This document shows positions 43,386-53,028 of a DNA stretch of 64,000 nucleotides, in pieces. Source of the DNA: Paenibacillus antibioticophila (GTDB lineage Bacteria; Bacillota; Bacilli; Paenibacillales; Paenibacillaceae). The notes under the pieces were generated by a model that searched no databases, was not told where the DNA came from, and saw nothing but the letters and a program-made list of their open reading frames with translations. The translations under genes and the position numbers were made by a program. The DNA is taken from NCBI RefSeq assembly GCF_000455265.1, contig NZ_HG005140.1, forward strand, positions 215,139 through 279,138, in the 5' to 3' direction. Position 1 is the first letter of the stretch, and each line of letters starts with the position of its first letter.

Positions 43386-43819
43386 TAAGTGAATTCCTCC
43401 CATCGTTCTACTTCGATAATCGTACTGCTCCGTGAAATCACCCTTACCCGCTCATCTTTGGCCAGCAACTGAGCTGATACGGCACTCCACGTGTCGCTCC
43501 CAACCTTAACGATTCCGTACTGTCCCGGCTCGATCGGATCAACGACAACTCCCTGTCTCCCTACTAATTCGGTACCCGTGTCCTGAAATCCTTTGGAACT
43601 CCGAACCTTTTTGGAAATTGGCTTGGTGAAGATCGTCAGCACGAGCGTCACGATACTTCCAGCCACTACCTGGAGCAAATATGCATCTGGGGCAATCCAT
43701 GCCACTAACGCCGCCACCAGGGCTCCTATACAGAACCAGAGCATATAAAAGGTCAGCGTAAACATTTCAAGCACCAATATGATACCTGCGGCTATCAACC
43801 ATACAATCCATGCATCCAT
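43385..43819 (-). CDS. NfeD-family membrane protein
   Basis: The protein is about 144 residues, with three to four N-terminal helices (AWIVWLIAAGIILVLEMFTL, YMLWFCIGALVAALVAW, AGSIVTLVLTIF) and a C-terminal OB-fold domain (GRQGVVVDPIEPGQYGIVKVGSDTWSAVS). NfeD proteins work with SPFH partners at the membrane; the adjacent gene encodes one. ATG 43819 is chosen from AAGGTGG, although 43846 remains possible. Confidence 0.88.
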   Translation of the reverse strand: MDAWIVWLIAAGIILVLEMFTLTFYMLWFCIGALVAALVAWIAPDAYLLQVVAGSIVTLVLTIFTKPISKKVRSSKGFQDTGTELVGRQGVVVDPIEPGQYGIVKVGSDTWSAVSAQLLAKDERVRVISRSSTIIEVERWEEFT

Positions 43820-43944
43820 TGTGTCAGATGCACCACCTTTCCGCATGATAGTAATATATACGAGGCTCGAACAAAAAAGTATCAGGAATTTCTTTCTTTA
43901 GCAAGCTATTTATCGGAAGGCAGGTAAGAAACGGTAAAGGTTAA

Positions 43945-43992
43945 CGGCAGAAACGAAATGAGCTGACGCCGGTTTAGTACCGACGCCAGCTC
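43945..43992 (-). terminator. Terminator of tcyP
   Basis: On the minus strand GAGCTGGCGTCGGT pairs with ACCGGCGTCAGCTC around TACTAA and is followed by ATTTCGTTTCTG. It is 71 bp after the tcyP stop. Confidence 0.7.
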
Positions 43993-44062
43993 GCAGCTTA
44001 GTTATTCAATGCTCATTAAAGGGACATTCATGCGTTTTTGTTGAATTCCCTATTCAACCCTT

Positions 44063-45457
44063 TTATGCCTGTACAGCACTATCCAGATCTACATTTTGTT
44101 TAAAGACGTCCTGATCGTTCTCGCCCAGAATCTTGCCCGTAATGACACCGGCTGTGATCGAATCGTTAACGTTCAAGGCCGTGCGCCCCATATCGATCAA
44201 CGGCTCGACCGAGATCAACAGACCGGCGAGTGCAACCGGCAGATTCATCGTAGACAAGACGATCAGCGAGGCAAAGGTTGCGCCACCCCCAACGCCGGCT
44301 ACGCCGAACGAACTGATGGTAACCACCAGAATCAACGTCAGGATAAAGTCCCAGCTCAAAGGATCGATACCGACGGTTGGTGCGATCATCACAGCCAGCA
44401 TGGCAGGATAGATCCCTGCGCAGCCGTTCTGACCGATGGTTGCTCCGAAGGAAGCAGACAGGTTAGCGATCCCGTCCGATACGCCAAGGCGTTTCGTTTG
44501 CGTCTCTACGTTAAGCGGAATAGTCGCTGCACTCGAACGCGAGGTGAATGCAAAGATCAGTGTCGGCAATACTTTTCTAACATACTGCACCGGATTATAC
44601 CCGAACAATGCGAGCAGAATCAGATGAATGATGAACATAACGATAAGCGCTACATAGGAAGCACCAACAAACTTGATCAGCTTCAGAATCTCTTGCGGAT
44701 TGGTGGTTGCCACCGTATTTGTAATCAAGGCCAGAATTCCGTATGGCGTCAGCCTTAACACCAGCGTCACAATTCGCATAACAACCGCATAGACAGCGTC
44801 AACCAATTTGCGGAAGGTGTCTGCCTGTTCCGGTTTTTTCTTATCCAATCCAAGTACGGCTACCCCGATAAATGCCGAAAAGATAACCACTGCCAGTGTC
44901 GAGGTGCTGCGGGCACCAGTCATATCTGCAAACGGATTTGTTGGAATGAAATCCAATACTTGCTGCGGAATAGATTTATTCGCGACCGATCCCGCACGTT
45001 CTTCCAATGCAACACCACGCGCTTGCTCCGCTTCACCCGCTTCAATCTCGATGGCCTTCAAATCGAAGCCAATACTCGTGATGATGCTGACCGAAGCTGC
45101 AATCGCCGTGGTAATTAACAGCACTGCGATGATCAGACCGCTGATCTTACCCAGATTTTGCTTGCCCTTCAGCTTCGCAATCGCTGAGATAATCGATACC
45201 ATGATCAAAGGAATCACTATCATTTGCAGCAAGCCTACATATCCCCGTCCAACCAAATTGAACCAGTCGGTGGAATTTGCAAGCACCTCCGAATCAGCAT
45301 TATATACCAGCTGCAGAATCACACCGAATACCAAGCCTAGCCCGAGGCCGGTGAAGACCCGCTTCGTAAATGAAATATGTTTCTTTTGCATCCATACCAG
45401 CACGCCAAGCAATACCAGCATTATTGCAATATTCAGGATAACTTGAAATGTACCCAT
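44063..45457 (-). CDS. tcyP: L-cystine symporter TcyP
   Basis: The 464-residue protein is a dicarboxylate/amino acid:cation symporter of the DAACS family with 8 or more helices and the signature AFTSRSSAATIPLNVETQ near the hairpin region, as in TcyP. It takes up cystine with sodium or protons. AGCAGGGGGAGTATTTTAAG precedes the ATG. Its length matches TcyP (about 463). It stands alone, with an AT-rich CymR-like motif in its promoter region. Confidence 0.9.
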   Translation of the reverse strand: MGTFQVILNIAIMLVLLGVLVWMQKKHISFTKRVFTGLGLGLVFGVILQLVYNADSEVLANSTDWFNLVGRGYVGLLQMIVIPLIMVSIISAIAKLKGKQNLGKISGLIIAVLLITTAIAASVSIITSIGFDLKAIEIEAGEAEQARGVALEERAGSVANKSIPQQVLDFIPTNPFADMTGARSTSTLAVVIFSAFIGVAVLGLDKKKPEQADTFRKLVDAVYAVVMRIVTLVLRLTPYGILALITNTVATTNPQEILKLIKFVGASYVALIVMFIIHLILLALFGYNPVQYVRKVLPTLIFAFTSRSSAATIPLNVETQTKRLGVSDGIANLSASFGATIGQNGCAGIYPAMLAVMIAPTVGIDPLSWDFILTLILVVTISSFGVAGVGGGATFASLIVLSTMNLPVALAGLLISVEPLIDMGRTALNVNDSITAGVITGKILGENDQDVFKQNVDLDSAVQA

Positions 45458-45805
45458 CTTAAAATACTCCCCCTGCTAATTATTGTGAACCATACAGATT
45501 GGCAACCTGACTCTTGGTGTAAAGAAGTTGGATCTGTTCAGCTGTTATCTTAGCACATATCATACTAAATGGATAGGATTAATTTATCTAGGAATTTTCG
45601 TTATAACTCCCGATGCGAAGGTACCATATATATGAAGTATATATAAGTAATTTTCAATAATACTATCTTTTACCCAATAATTTGTTGGATTAAAAGGTAA
45701 TTTGCTTCAATAGTCAGAATTACGGTTGTGCAAACGTTTTAACAAAACGAGTTATTCGGTTATGATGGACATAGAATGCTAACTTGAATGGAGGCAACTC
45801 TCATA
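45458..45805. promoter_or_regulatory. Divergent promoter region tcyP/amylase
   Basis: No gene is present. For tcyP a TATGAT -10 (minus strand, 45564-45559) lies upstream of the start, and the region TAATTTATCTAGGAATTT (45580-45597) resembles AT-rich CymR boxes. For the amylase a TTAACA (45739-45744), 16-bp spacer and TATGAT (45761-45766) form a promoter overlapped by a LacI-type operator (45729-45742). Confidence 0.55.
45729..45742. promoter_or_regulatory. LacI-type operator before the amylase gene
   Basis: TGCAAACGTTTTAA overlaps the -35 of the amylase promoter. The CAAACGTTT centre is common to the operators at 49778, 55805, 55934, 58001, 58106 and 59224. Confidence 0.7.
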
Positions 45806-47518
45806 ATGAATCGTAATAAAAATACAAAGCCCGGATATCTCAAATGGCTTGGAAGCGCTGTCCTGATCATAGTGATATTAACAGGATGTACTCTCGGAGG
45901 CCATAGCAGTCAGGAAATTAATTCCGCTTCTGGGGACTCTGCGAACAGCACGCAACAAGCAGATTCACCGACCAATTCCGAATCTGTCCCTGGTGGCAGC
46001 CCAGTATCGATGCTTGCTACCCAGCCTTCGGATGTATATTATGAGATATTTGTCCGTTCCTTTTATGATTCGGACGGAGATGGGATCGGTGACTTCAAGG
46101 GCCTCATTGAAAAATTGGATTATCTGAATGACGGCAACCCGGATACAGACAATGATCTGGGCATCGAAGGAATTTGGCTTATGCCGATCAATCCTTCCCC
46201 CAGCTATCATGGGTATGATGTAACCGACTACCGCGCTATTCATCCTGATTATGGGACGATGGAGGATTTCAAGGAATTTCTCGATGAAGCTCACAAGCGC
46301 GGCATCAAGGTGATTATGGATCTGGTCGTGAACCATACGAGTAAAGAGCACCCTTGGTTTCTGGAGGCCGCAGCGGACAAGAACAGTCCGTATCGCGACT
46401 GGTACATCTGGGCGGAGGATCAGAACCGCCAGACTGGAGGATCCAGTGCTGCCGGAAGCGGAAGTCCGTGGCATACAGCGCGAGGCGACCACTATATGGG
46501 GATTTTTTGGGAAGGCATGCCGGATTTGAACTTCGATAATCCTGAGGTTCGTCAGGAGATGAAGGAGACCGGACGATTCTGGCTGGAATTGGGACTGGAT
46601 GGATTCCGGCTCGATGCGGCCAAGCATATTTATGAGGATCTGATTACTGATAAAGGGCAAGAGACCACGGACAAGAACGTGGCATGGTGGCGAGAATTCC
46701 GCAGCAGTATGCTGGAAGTCAACCCTGATGCTTATCTCGTCGGCGAGGTGTGGGATCCTTCACCGGCTCTGATTGCAAATTATTTGGACTCCGCTCTGGA
46801 TTCCGGCTTCAACTTCGGACTGGCCGAGACGATTCTAAGTGCAGCCAAGCAAGAGAAGGACAACAACATTGCCTTCACCCTGGAAAGAACTTATAAGCTG
46901 TTCGAAGAAAAATCAAAGGGCCAGTTCGTTGATGCCACCTTCCTGACCAATCACGATATGAACCGGGTGATGACTCAACTGGAAGGAAATGCGGATCATG
47001 CCAAAATGGCAGCCGGATTAATGCTCACACTGCCTGGGAATCCGTTCATCTATTACGGAGAAGAAATCGGCATGACCGGCGCCAAGCCCGACGAGAGCAT
47101 TCGCGAGCCGATGCAGTGGCATGCAGGCGGGGCCGGGATTGGGCAGACCACCTGGGAACCTATTCAATTCAATACCGGCAAGCCCGGAACCAGCGTCGAG
47201 GAGCAGCTTCAGGACCCGGATTCCCTACTGTCGCATTACCGGAAATTAATCGCCCTGCGCAATGTCAGCAGTGCATTGAAGGATGGCGCCGTTAAGGAAT
47301 TTGATTCAGGCCATGACGGTGTAATTGCTTATCTTCGTCAGAATGATCAGGAATCTGTACTGGTCCTGCATAACCTGACCGGCAAGGAACAGACCCTTCT
47401 TCTCGAAGCTGATGAAGAGCAGGCATTCACGAAGATTGCCGGAACCACAAGGGAAGGTGCACAGCTCAGCGCCAATCAGCTTGTTATTCCAGGCTACACT
47501 ACAACCGTACTTCAATAA
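45806..47518 (+). CDS. Surface alpha-amylase-family lipoprotein (GH13)
   Basis: The 570-residue lipoprotein (lipobox LTGC, Cys28) has a Ser/Asn-rich linker and a GH13 barrel. Catalytic residues are Asp270 (GFRLDAAKH), Glu314 (LVGEVWD) and Asp384 (TNHDMNR). The core also has MDLVVNHTS and YHGYDVTDY. It is anchored outside the cell and would cut alpha-glucans to maltodextrins for the MalEFG importer. ATG 45788 overlaps the ribosome site GGAGG, so 45806 is used. A CAAACG-type operator overlaps its promoter. Confidence 0.92.
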   Translation: MNRNKNTKPGYLKWLGSAVLIIVILTGCTLGGHSSQEINSASGDSANSTQQADSPTNSESVPGGSPVSMLATQPSDVYYEIFVRSFYDSDGDGIGDFKGLIEKLDYLNDGNPDTDNDLGIEGIWLMPINPSPSYHGYDVTDYRAIHPDYGTMEDFKEFLDEAHKRGIKVIMDLVVNHTSKEHPWFLEAAADKNSPYRDWYIWAEDQNRQTGGSSAAGSGSPWHTARGDHYMGIFWEGMPDLNFDNPEVRQEMKETGRFWLELGLDGFRLDAAKHIYEDLITDKGQETTDKNVAWWREFRSSMLEVNPDAYLVGEVWDPSPALIANYLDSALDSGFNFGLAETILSAAKQEKDNNIAFTLERTYKLFEEKSKGQFVDATFLTNHDMNRVMTQLEGNADHAKMAAGLMLTLPGNPFIYYGEEIGMTGAKPDESIREPMQWHAGGAGIGQTTWEPIQFNTGKPGTSVEEQLQDPDSLLSHYRKLIALRNVSSALKDGAVKEFDSGHDGVIAYLRQNDQESVLVLHNLTGKEQTLLLEADEEQAFTKIAGTTREGAQLSANQLVIPGYTTTVLQ

Positions 47519-47528
47519 CGAAAGGAGA

Positions 47529-47581
47529 GTGTCCCAGTCATTGAACTGCGCCCTATCATAGATGGTTGGGACACCTTTTTT
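47529..47581 (+). terminator. Terminator of the amylase gene
   Basis: GTGTCCCA (47529-47536) pairs with TGGGACAC (47567-47574) and is followed by CTTTTTTT. The loop is long (30 bp). Confidence 0.72.
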
Positions 47582-47606
47582 AAAGTGAGGTTACGCCGTG
47601 CATTGC

Positions 47607-47735
47607 GAAATAAGTGCCGAAAGGCATTAAAGTTGCTGGTGTAGGTGGTCGTGCAAGTGATTTTAATGCACAATGTCACTAAAATCGCTGGCGTGGGTAT
47701 AGTGCGGCGATTTTAATGCACAATGTCACTAAAAG
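47607..47735. repeat. 51-bp-type tandem repeats, second locus
   Basis: Units begin near 47607, 47659 and 47709. The GATTTTAATGCACAATGTCA and CTAAAA parts of units 2 and 3 are identical. Unit 1 has the same stem layout as the array at 31.4 kb (AAGTGCC-GAAA-GGCATT), followed by GCTGG. Confidence 0.65.
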
Positions 47736-47965
47736 CTTCAAGGCTTGCCAAAACCAGTTTGAAGGCCGAGCGGATTTCCCGCGCTCCTCGCTTAGAAATC
47801 CGCAGTGGACGCAAGAAACCAAGGATTCAAGCGAGAAAAGACCGCTTAGCTCCTTGGTTTCTATGTGAAGACCGCTCTATTTTGTTATTAAGGGGTACAG
47901 AATTTTACTTGGGGATGCCCTCTTTTGTTCCGCCACAAGCTCGATATCGTCGAGTGCGGACCTTA

Positions 47966-49657
47966 TTATACTGGCAGTCTATATACTCGAGCTTCATAAG
48001 GACGGAGCGTTAATTGCAGCAGTTCCTGGAGGTCTATGCCGTTTTGCGCCTGCTCTCCATAGTTGGCTAGAAGCAGATCCGTCTTCATCTCCCTGTTCAG
48101 CAGCTCAGGGGAAATCGTAAAGACTGCCGGAGAGGCGGAAAGGTTCGTAATGATCAGAAGGCGCTCCGAATCCAGTGTGCGAGTATAAGCATATATTTGC
48201 TCGTCCTCCGCCAGCAGCAAGTCATAGCTGCCATACACTGCAGTAGCATGAGCATTGCGGAGCGCGATCAAGCTCTTGAAATAATGATAGATAGAGTCCG
48301 GATCACGCAGGGACGACTCTACATTGATATCCACATAATTCGGATTGACCTTCATCCATGGAGTGCCGGTTGTAAACCCAGCCTGGGGAGTGCTGTTCCA
48401 TTGCATTGGCGTTCTGGAATTATCCCGGCCGTTCTTCCAGATAACCGGCATAATCTCCTCATGGCTCTTGCCGTTCTCCTTCTCGATCCGATACCAATTC
48501 TTCATCGAGACATCATCATAATCTTCTATGGAAGGGAATTGCACATTCGTCATGCCAATCTCCTGTCCCTGATAAATGAACGGCGTGCCCTGCATCAGAA
48601 AATACATCGTAGCCAGCGCCTTTGCGGATTCAATCCGGAAATTGCTGTCATTGCCCCAGGTCGATACAGAACGGGGCTGATCATGATTTTCGAGGAATAA
48701 GGCATTCCATCCGGTCCCTTCCAGCTCTTTCTGCCATTTGGTAAGCACCTGCTTCAGGCGAGGCAGATCGAGTCCGTTATCCAGGCTTTTTTGCCAGAGT
48801 CCCATGTGCTCAAATTGAAAAATCATATTGAACTTCCCGCGCTCTTCACCGACCCAATGGTCCGCTTCCGACGCCTTCACCCCGCTGGCTTCCCCGACGG
48901 TCATAATGTCATGCTTATCGAAGGTCGCCTGCTTCAGCTCGGACAGCAGTTCATGAATCCCTTCACGGTTCATATGTCCTGCCTCTGAAGGGAGATAGCG
49001 AAGCTTGCTCGGATTAGGCATATCGGGGAATCCCGTCGTTTTCTTGATATGGGAGATCGCATCGACACGGAAGCCGTCGATTCCTTTATCGAGCCACCAG
49101 TTGATCATTTCGTAAATTTCCCGGCGCATCTCGGGATTTTCCCAGTTCAGGTCCGGCTGCCGTCTGGAAAATACATGCATAAAGTATTGTCCAGTGTGCT
49201 CGTCATACTCCCAAATCGATCCTCCGAACAAGCTGGCCCAGTTATTCGGCTCCCTGCCGTCCTTCGGATCAGCCCAAATATAATAATCCCGCTTCGGATT
49301 ATCAAGCGAGGAACGCGATTCAATAAACCAAGGATGTTCATCCGAGGTATGGTTGACAACCAGATCCATGATTAACCGCATGCCTCTTGCATGTACCTCT
49401 CTCAGCAGATCATCAAAATCCTCCATCGTGCCGAACTCATCCATAATGCCCTGATAGTCCGACACATCGTACCCATTGTCATCGTTGGGTGATTTGTAGA
49501 TCGGACAGATCCAGATGATCCCGATCCCCAGCTCCTTCAGATAATCCAGCTTGGAGATAATACCGCGCAGATCGCCAATTCCGTCCCCGTTGCTGTCCAT
49601 GAAGCTCCGCGGATAAATTTGATAGGCTGTTGCCTCTTTCCACCATGTTCTCTTCAT
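47966..49657 (-). CDS. malL: Alpha-glucosidase, GH13_31 (MalL/maltase-type)
   Basis: The 563-residue cytoplasmic enzyme starts MKRTWWKEATAYQIYPRSFMDS and has the GH13 residues Asp199 (DGFRVDAIS), Glu256 (TVGEASGV) and Asp326 (ENHDQPR). The length and motifs fit oligo-1,6-glucosidase and alpha-glucosidase. The residue after the nucleophile is Ala200; in related enzymes Ala or Thr favours alpha-1,4 and Val favours alpha-1,6 bonds, so maltase activity is more likely. A long operator TTGCGCAATCGTTTGCGCAA lies upstream. It would hydrolyse imported maltodextrins. Confidence 0.92.
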   Translation of the reverse strand: MKRTWWKEATAYQIYPRSFMDSNGDGIGDLRGIISKLDYLKELGIGIIWICPIYKSPNDDNGYDVSDYQGIMDEFGTMEDFDDLLREVHARGMRLIMDLVVNHTSDEHPWFIESRSSLDNPKRDYYIWADPKDGREPNNWASLFGGSIWEYDEHTGQYFMHVFSRRQPDLNWENPEMRREIYEMINWWLDKGIDGFRVDAISHIKKTTGFPDMPNPSKLRYLPSEAGHMNREGIHELLSELKQATFDKHDIMTVGEASGVKASEADHWVGEERGKFNMIFQFEHMGLWQKSLDNGLDLPRLKQVLTKWQKELEGTGWNALFLENHDQPRSVSTWGNDSNFRIESAKALATMYFLMQGTPFIYQGQEIGMTNVQFPSIEDYDDVSMKNWYRIEKENGKSHEEIMPVIWKNGRDNSRTPMQWNSTPQAGFTTGTPWMKVNPNYVDINVESSLRDPDSIYHYFKSLIALRNAHATAVYGSYDLLLAEDEQIYAYTRTLDSERLLIITNLSASPAVFTISPELLNREMKTDLLLANYGEQAQNGIDLQELLQLTLRPYEARVYRLPV

Positions 49658-49777
49658 GCCGTTTCTTCACTCCTCAAATCTCTTTCTCTATGCCGGTATC
49701 TTAAGGGTTGCCCGCTATCTGTATCGGCATTCAACTTCGGCTGTTGTGTCCAACTTATTATAGCGGTTTCTTATGCG

Positions 49778-49797
49778 TTGCGCAATCGTTTGCGCAA
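49778..49797. promoter_or_regulatory. LacI-type operator before malL
   Basis: TTGCGCAATCGTTTGCGCAA is an imperfect palindrome with two GCGCAA half-sites. It lies 121 bp before the malL start codon. Confidence 0.78.
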
Positions 49798-49895
49798 TAG
49801 GTAGAAAAGATCGAATACGTACGATCAATAAATCGCCCCTAGCTTCCCGAGTCATATCCGATGGTACATTGAATGCGCTTCAAGCAAAGGACGAA

Positions 49896-49930
49896 GCAAA
49901 ACCCGCCATTTGAACAATGACGGGCTTTGC
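49896..49930 (-). terminator. Terminator of the chemoreceptor gene
   Basis: On the minus strand AAAGCCCGTCATT pairs with AATGGCGGGTTTTGC and is followed by TTCGTCC. The T-run is poor, so confidence is moderate. Confidence 0.65.
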
Positions 49931-49943
49931 GAGCATTCTACTA

Positions 49944-52031
49944 TTATTTAACATGCTCTGGACGTTCTGCACCGGGCTTGGTTGCTTCACTTTCTTCTAC
50001 CTGAAACACACTGAGCGACTGCTTGAGGGATTCCGACAGCTCCTCCAGGCGATTAGAGAGCTTAACAAGCTCCTCACTGACTCCATGCTGCTCTGAGGCG
50101 ACCGAGGCAACCTCCTCCGTCGAAGCGTTCGTCTGCTGTACTACCGAGCTGACATTTGTGATAAAGTCCCTTAATTGCGATTGGGAACGGATTAATTCCT
50201 TCACGGAAGCCGAAGAGTTCTCGATTTCTTCGATGAAGCTGTTCATTTCCGTGCTAACATTCCGGAAGATCGACGAAGCTCCCTTCACGGACTCCAGCTG
50301 TTCCGCAAACATCGGCGTGACCTCGCCCAGCACATGCAACGTGGCCGCAATCGCCTCCTGAATTTCCTCGGTCATGGCGGATACATTCTGGATAGATTCG
50401 TTGGAGGCCATCGACAGCTTCCGAATCTCATCGGCAATGACAATAAAGCCTTTACCCGCTGCCCCTGCCCGTGAGGCTTCGATTGAAGCATTGAGTGACA
50501 GGATATTGGTCTGCTTGGTCATCTCAATCATTGGCGCCAGGATATTCCGTATAGAATAGGTGCTCTTGCTCAATTTATCGGAATTGTCCTCAATGAGGCT
50601 CGTCATTCGAGAAACAGATTCCGTCTTTTCAACTAAATGCTCCATGTATTCCTGTCCCTGGCGGCTGACCTCAATGACCCGCCCTGCCGATTGATCCATC
50701 GTGGTATTAAGCTCAACAACACGGTTCATTTGAACGCCAATCTCCTCGGCCAACTCGGTTCCTTTTTCCGCCTCTCCGGCTAACCCGGAGGCTCCGCGAG
50801 CAATTTCTCCGGTTGCCATAGCAATTTCTTGCGCAGTGTTCGCGGTATCCCGAGAAGCCTTCGACAAATTTTCTGCGGTGGACAACAATGCTACTGTCGT
50901 GCCCCGGGTATGCTCCACCAGCAACGAAATCTGCTCCAGCATCCGGTTAAAGCTATGGCCGAGTCGCCCGATTTCATCTTTTCCTTTGAAGCCCGCGCGC
51001 ACCTTCAGATTCCCTTGCTCTCCCTGCTCCATCAGTGTCGAGAGCTTCTGCAGCGGCTTCCCGACCATCCGGTACAAATAGTAACCAATGGCCAAGGCCA
51101 CCAGAATAGAGGCAACCAACACATATAGCGTAACTCCGATCAGCTTGTCCGCCGCGCTCAGGAAATCACTTTCAGGCGCATAACCGATCAGCCGCCAATT
51201 GACAGATTGCAGCTGCCGGAAGACAACAAGCTGATTCGTGCCCGCTTCATCCTTCGCGGTGAAGGACTCACCCTTGCTGATCCGCTCCTCACTGACCGTA
51301 ATGTAGGATTGCGTCTCCAGGAGATTCTTGTCGAAAGCATGCACGATCACCTGCTCCGGGCTCACAATCCGGACCTCGCCGCCATTTCCGATCTTCAAAT
51401 TCGCCAAGCTCTCGGTAACAGCTTCGCTTTTAATCTCAATGAGCAGCACATACTCCGCCTCCTGATTATTCAGGTTCTGCAACAGCCGCCCCATCGTAAT
51501 CGTCGGCTCATTGGATGACTCGAAGAAGCCCTTCTGAAGTCCAGGGATCCAGACTGGCTTGCCGCCCGCATCCACGATGCTCTGAATTCGGGACTTGGTA
51601 TTCTCCGTGGTCTGAGTTCCACTGGCGCCGGAGGAAAAATAAGTTTTGGACGAATCCATGCGATTGATCAGACGAATGCCTGTCAGCCTGTTGTCAGAGC
51701 CCTTCAATGCATCCAGCTTGTTCTTGATTCGGGTCTCGGCGGCAGTCTTCTTGATAATGTCGATATTTGCATCCGAAACCGCTTCCAAGTCGCTTTTTAA
51801 AGCTTGGTCTACCGCCAGCTGTCTGGAGGAGGATTCATACTGTGCGAACAGGAAATCCAGCTTGTCCGCTGCTTGCTCAATCGCCTGGGATGACGCCAAT
51901 CCCACCTGCTCGCGGATGATCTCCTTCGACATCAAGTAGGAACTGTAGCCGAGTATTGCAGACAAAAAAACAACCGTAACAAAGAGAATCATAGACACCT
52001 TCGTGCCCACGGATTTGAACTGCAGCTTCAT
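49944..52031 (-). CDS. Methyl-accepting chemotaxis protein with Cache-like sensor
   Basis: The 695-residue protein has two membrane helices (about residues 12-34 and 306-327), a 270-residue extracellular domain of the dCache type between them, a HAMP linker (about 330-385) and the MCP signalling domain, with the conserved hairpin region EASRAGAAGKGFIVIADEIRKLS. It lies 150 bp downstream of malG on the same strand, separated by a terminator. Its place beside the maltodextrin transporter suggests a sugar receptor, but the ligand is not known. Confidence 0.92.
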   Translation of the reverse strand: MKLQFKSVGTKVSMILFVTVVFLSAILGYSSYLMSKEIIREQVGLASSQAIEQAADKLDFLFAQYESSSRQLAVDQALKSDLEAVSDANIDIIKKTAAETRIKNKLDALKGSDNRLTGIRLINRMDSSKTYFSSGASGTQTTENTKSRIQSIVDAGGKPVWIPGLQKGFFESSNEPTITMGRLLQNLNNQEAEYVLLIEIKSEAVTESLANLKIGNGGEVRIVSPEQVIVHAFDKNLLETQSYITVSEERISKGESFTAKDEAGTNQLVVFRQLQSVNWRLIGYAPESDFLSAADKLIGVTLYVLVASILVALAIGYYLYRMVGKPLQKLSTLMEQGEQGNLKVRAGFKGKDEIGRLGHSFNRMLEQISLLVEHTRGTTVALLSTAENLSKASRDTANTAQEIAMATGEIARGASGLAGEAEKGTELAEEIGVQMNRVVELNTTMDQSAGRVIEVSRQGQEYMEHLVEKTESVSRMTSLIEDNSDKLSKSTYSIRNILAPMIEMTKQTNILSLNASIEASRAGAAGKGFIVIADEIRKLSMASNESIQNVSAMTEEIQEAIAATLHVLGEVTPMFAEQLESVKGASSIFRNVSTEMNSFIEEIENSSASVKELIRSQSQLRDFITNVSSVVQQTNASTEEVASVASEQHGVSEELVKLSNRLEELSESLKQSLSVFQVEESEATKPGAERPEHVK

Positions 52032-52128
52032 CCTGTGTCTCCCCTTTTTAACTCTTGTATAAAAATTTAACTAATATGGTCCCGGATCAGGCAGGCGTGT
52101 GAAAGGATCTTAATCAATATGTATTAAA

Positions 52129-52164
52129 AAAAGGGTATAGCTCCCTTGTAAGTAAGCTATACCC
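52129..52164 (-). terminator. Terminator of the malEFG operon
   Basis: On the minus strand AGGGTATAGCT pairs with AGCTATACCCT around a 12-bp loop and is followed by TTTTTTT. It separates malG from the chemoreceptor gene. Confidence 0.88.
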
Positions 52165-52182
52165 TGATGGACAAAAGGATGT

Positions 52183-53028
52183 TTACCCCTTGCTCGCTCC
52201 CGAAGTCAAACCTTCGACAAGGAAGCGCTGCATGATCATAAACAAGATGGTAATCGGAACAGCAATGAGGACAGCACCGGCAGCAAACACGGTAAAGTTG
52301 GAGTTCTGCTGCGAAGCCACCATATCCCACATCCCGACAGCGAGCGTCCAGTTCTCCTTGGAACGGAGGATCAGACGGGCGAAGATAAAGTCCACCCACG
52401 GTCCTACGAACTGAAGAAGAGCCAGATAAGTCAGAATCGGACGGGACAGCGGCAATATAATGTGAGCAAAGATCCGGAAATTGCCTGCACCGTCAATTCT
52501 GGCCGCTTCGTCAAGCGAGCGCGGAACCGTATCGAAGAAGCCCTTGGCAATCAGTGTTAGTCCTAGCGGCGCTCCACAGGAGTATACCAGTACCAGGGCA
52601 TAAGGATTATCCAGCAGCGACCATTCCTTCAAGAGCAGGAAGATTGCGATCATACTCATGAAGCCCGGGAACATCCCGAGAATCATCAGAATGGATAGAA
52701 AATTCTGACGATTCTTGAACCGGAAACGGGACAACGCATAGCTTGTCAAGAGCGTTAATGCGACGCCGAGCAGCATGGAGAGCACCGCAATCTTGAGCGT
52801 GTTCATATACCATTGCGGGAACAAGATGATGCGGGAATTGAACAGCTCGCTATAATGCTGCAAGGTGAAGCTCTCAGGAATAAGCGTCTTGCTGTAGAGC
52901 GATTTCCCCGGACGAACGGAGCCCAGTATGATCCAGAGTGCCGGATACACCGCACAGACCGCAAGGATAGTCAGCATAAGATAGCTGAGCGCCAAGCGCA
53001 CGACGTTTTTTTGTTTGCGATTACTCAT
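52183..53028 (-). CDS. malG: Maltodextrin ABC transporter permease, MalG type
   Basis: The 281-residue permease has six helices and the EAA loop EAARIDGAGNFRIFAHIILPL. It pairs with MalF in the maltodextrin importer. Its ATG overlaps the stop of malF by 4 bp (ATGA). The order MalE-MalF-MalG with no MalK is usual in Bacillales, where a shared ATPase such as MsmX energises several importers. The MdxG name is equivalent. Confidence 0.93.
   Translation of the reverse strand: MSNRKQKNVVRLALSYLMLTILAVCAVYPALWIILGSVRPGKSLYSKTLIPESFTLQHYSELFNSRIILFPQWYMNTLKIAVLSMLLGVALTLLTSYALSRFRFKNRQNFLSILMILGMFPGFMSMIAIFLLLKEWSLLDNPYALVLVYSCGAPLGLTLIAKGFFDTVPRSLDEAARIDGAGNFRIFAHIILPLSRPILTYLALLQFVGPWVDFIFARLILRSKENWTLAVGMWDMVASQQNSNFTVFAAGAVLIAVPITILFMIMQRFLVEGLTSGASKG

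Larger units (their letters stand above)
47519..47965. repeat. Non-coding region with 51-bp-type repeats and a recurrent hairpin
   Basis: After the amylase terminator (47529-47581) come three imperfect 50-52-bp repeats (47607-47735) related to the array at 31.4 kb, then CCAAGGATTCAAGCGAGAAA and GACCGCTTAGCTCCTTGG (47818-47861), which shares its right arm with the hairpin at 31139-31182. 47862-47965 holds nothing recognisable. Confidence 0.65.
49658..49943. promoter_or_regulatory. malL promoter region with a large operator palindrome
   Basis: No gene is present. The palindrome TTGCGCAATCGTTTGCGCAA (49778-49797) is the longest copy of the CAAACG-type LacI operator in the window. The MCP terminator (49896-49930) follows. 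Confidence 0.75.

Noticed and set aside
44096-44758. Plus-strand open frame opposite tcyP
   Set aside because: It is an antisense shadow; the minus-strand TcyP frame has the family motifs.
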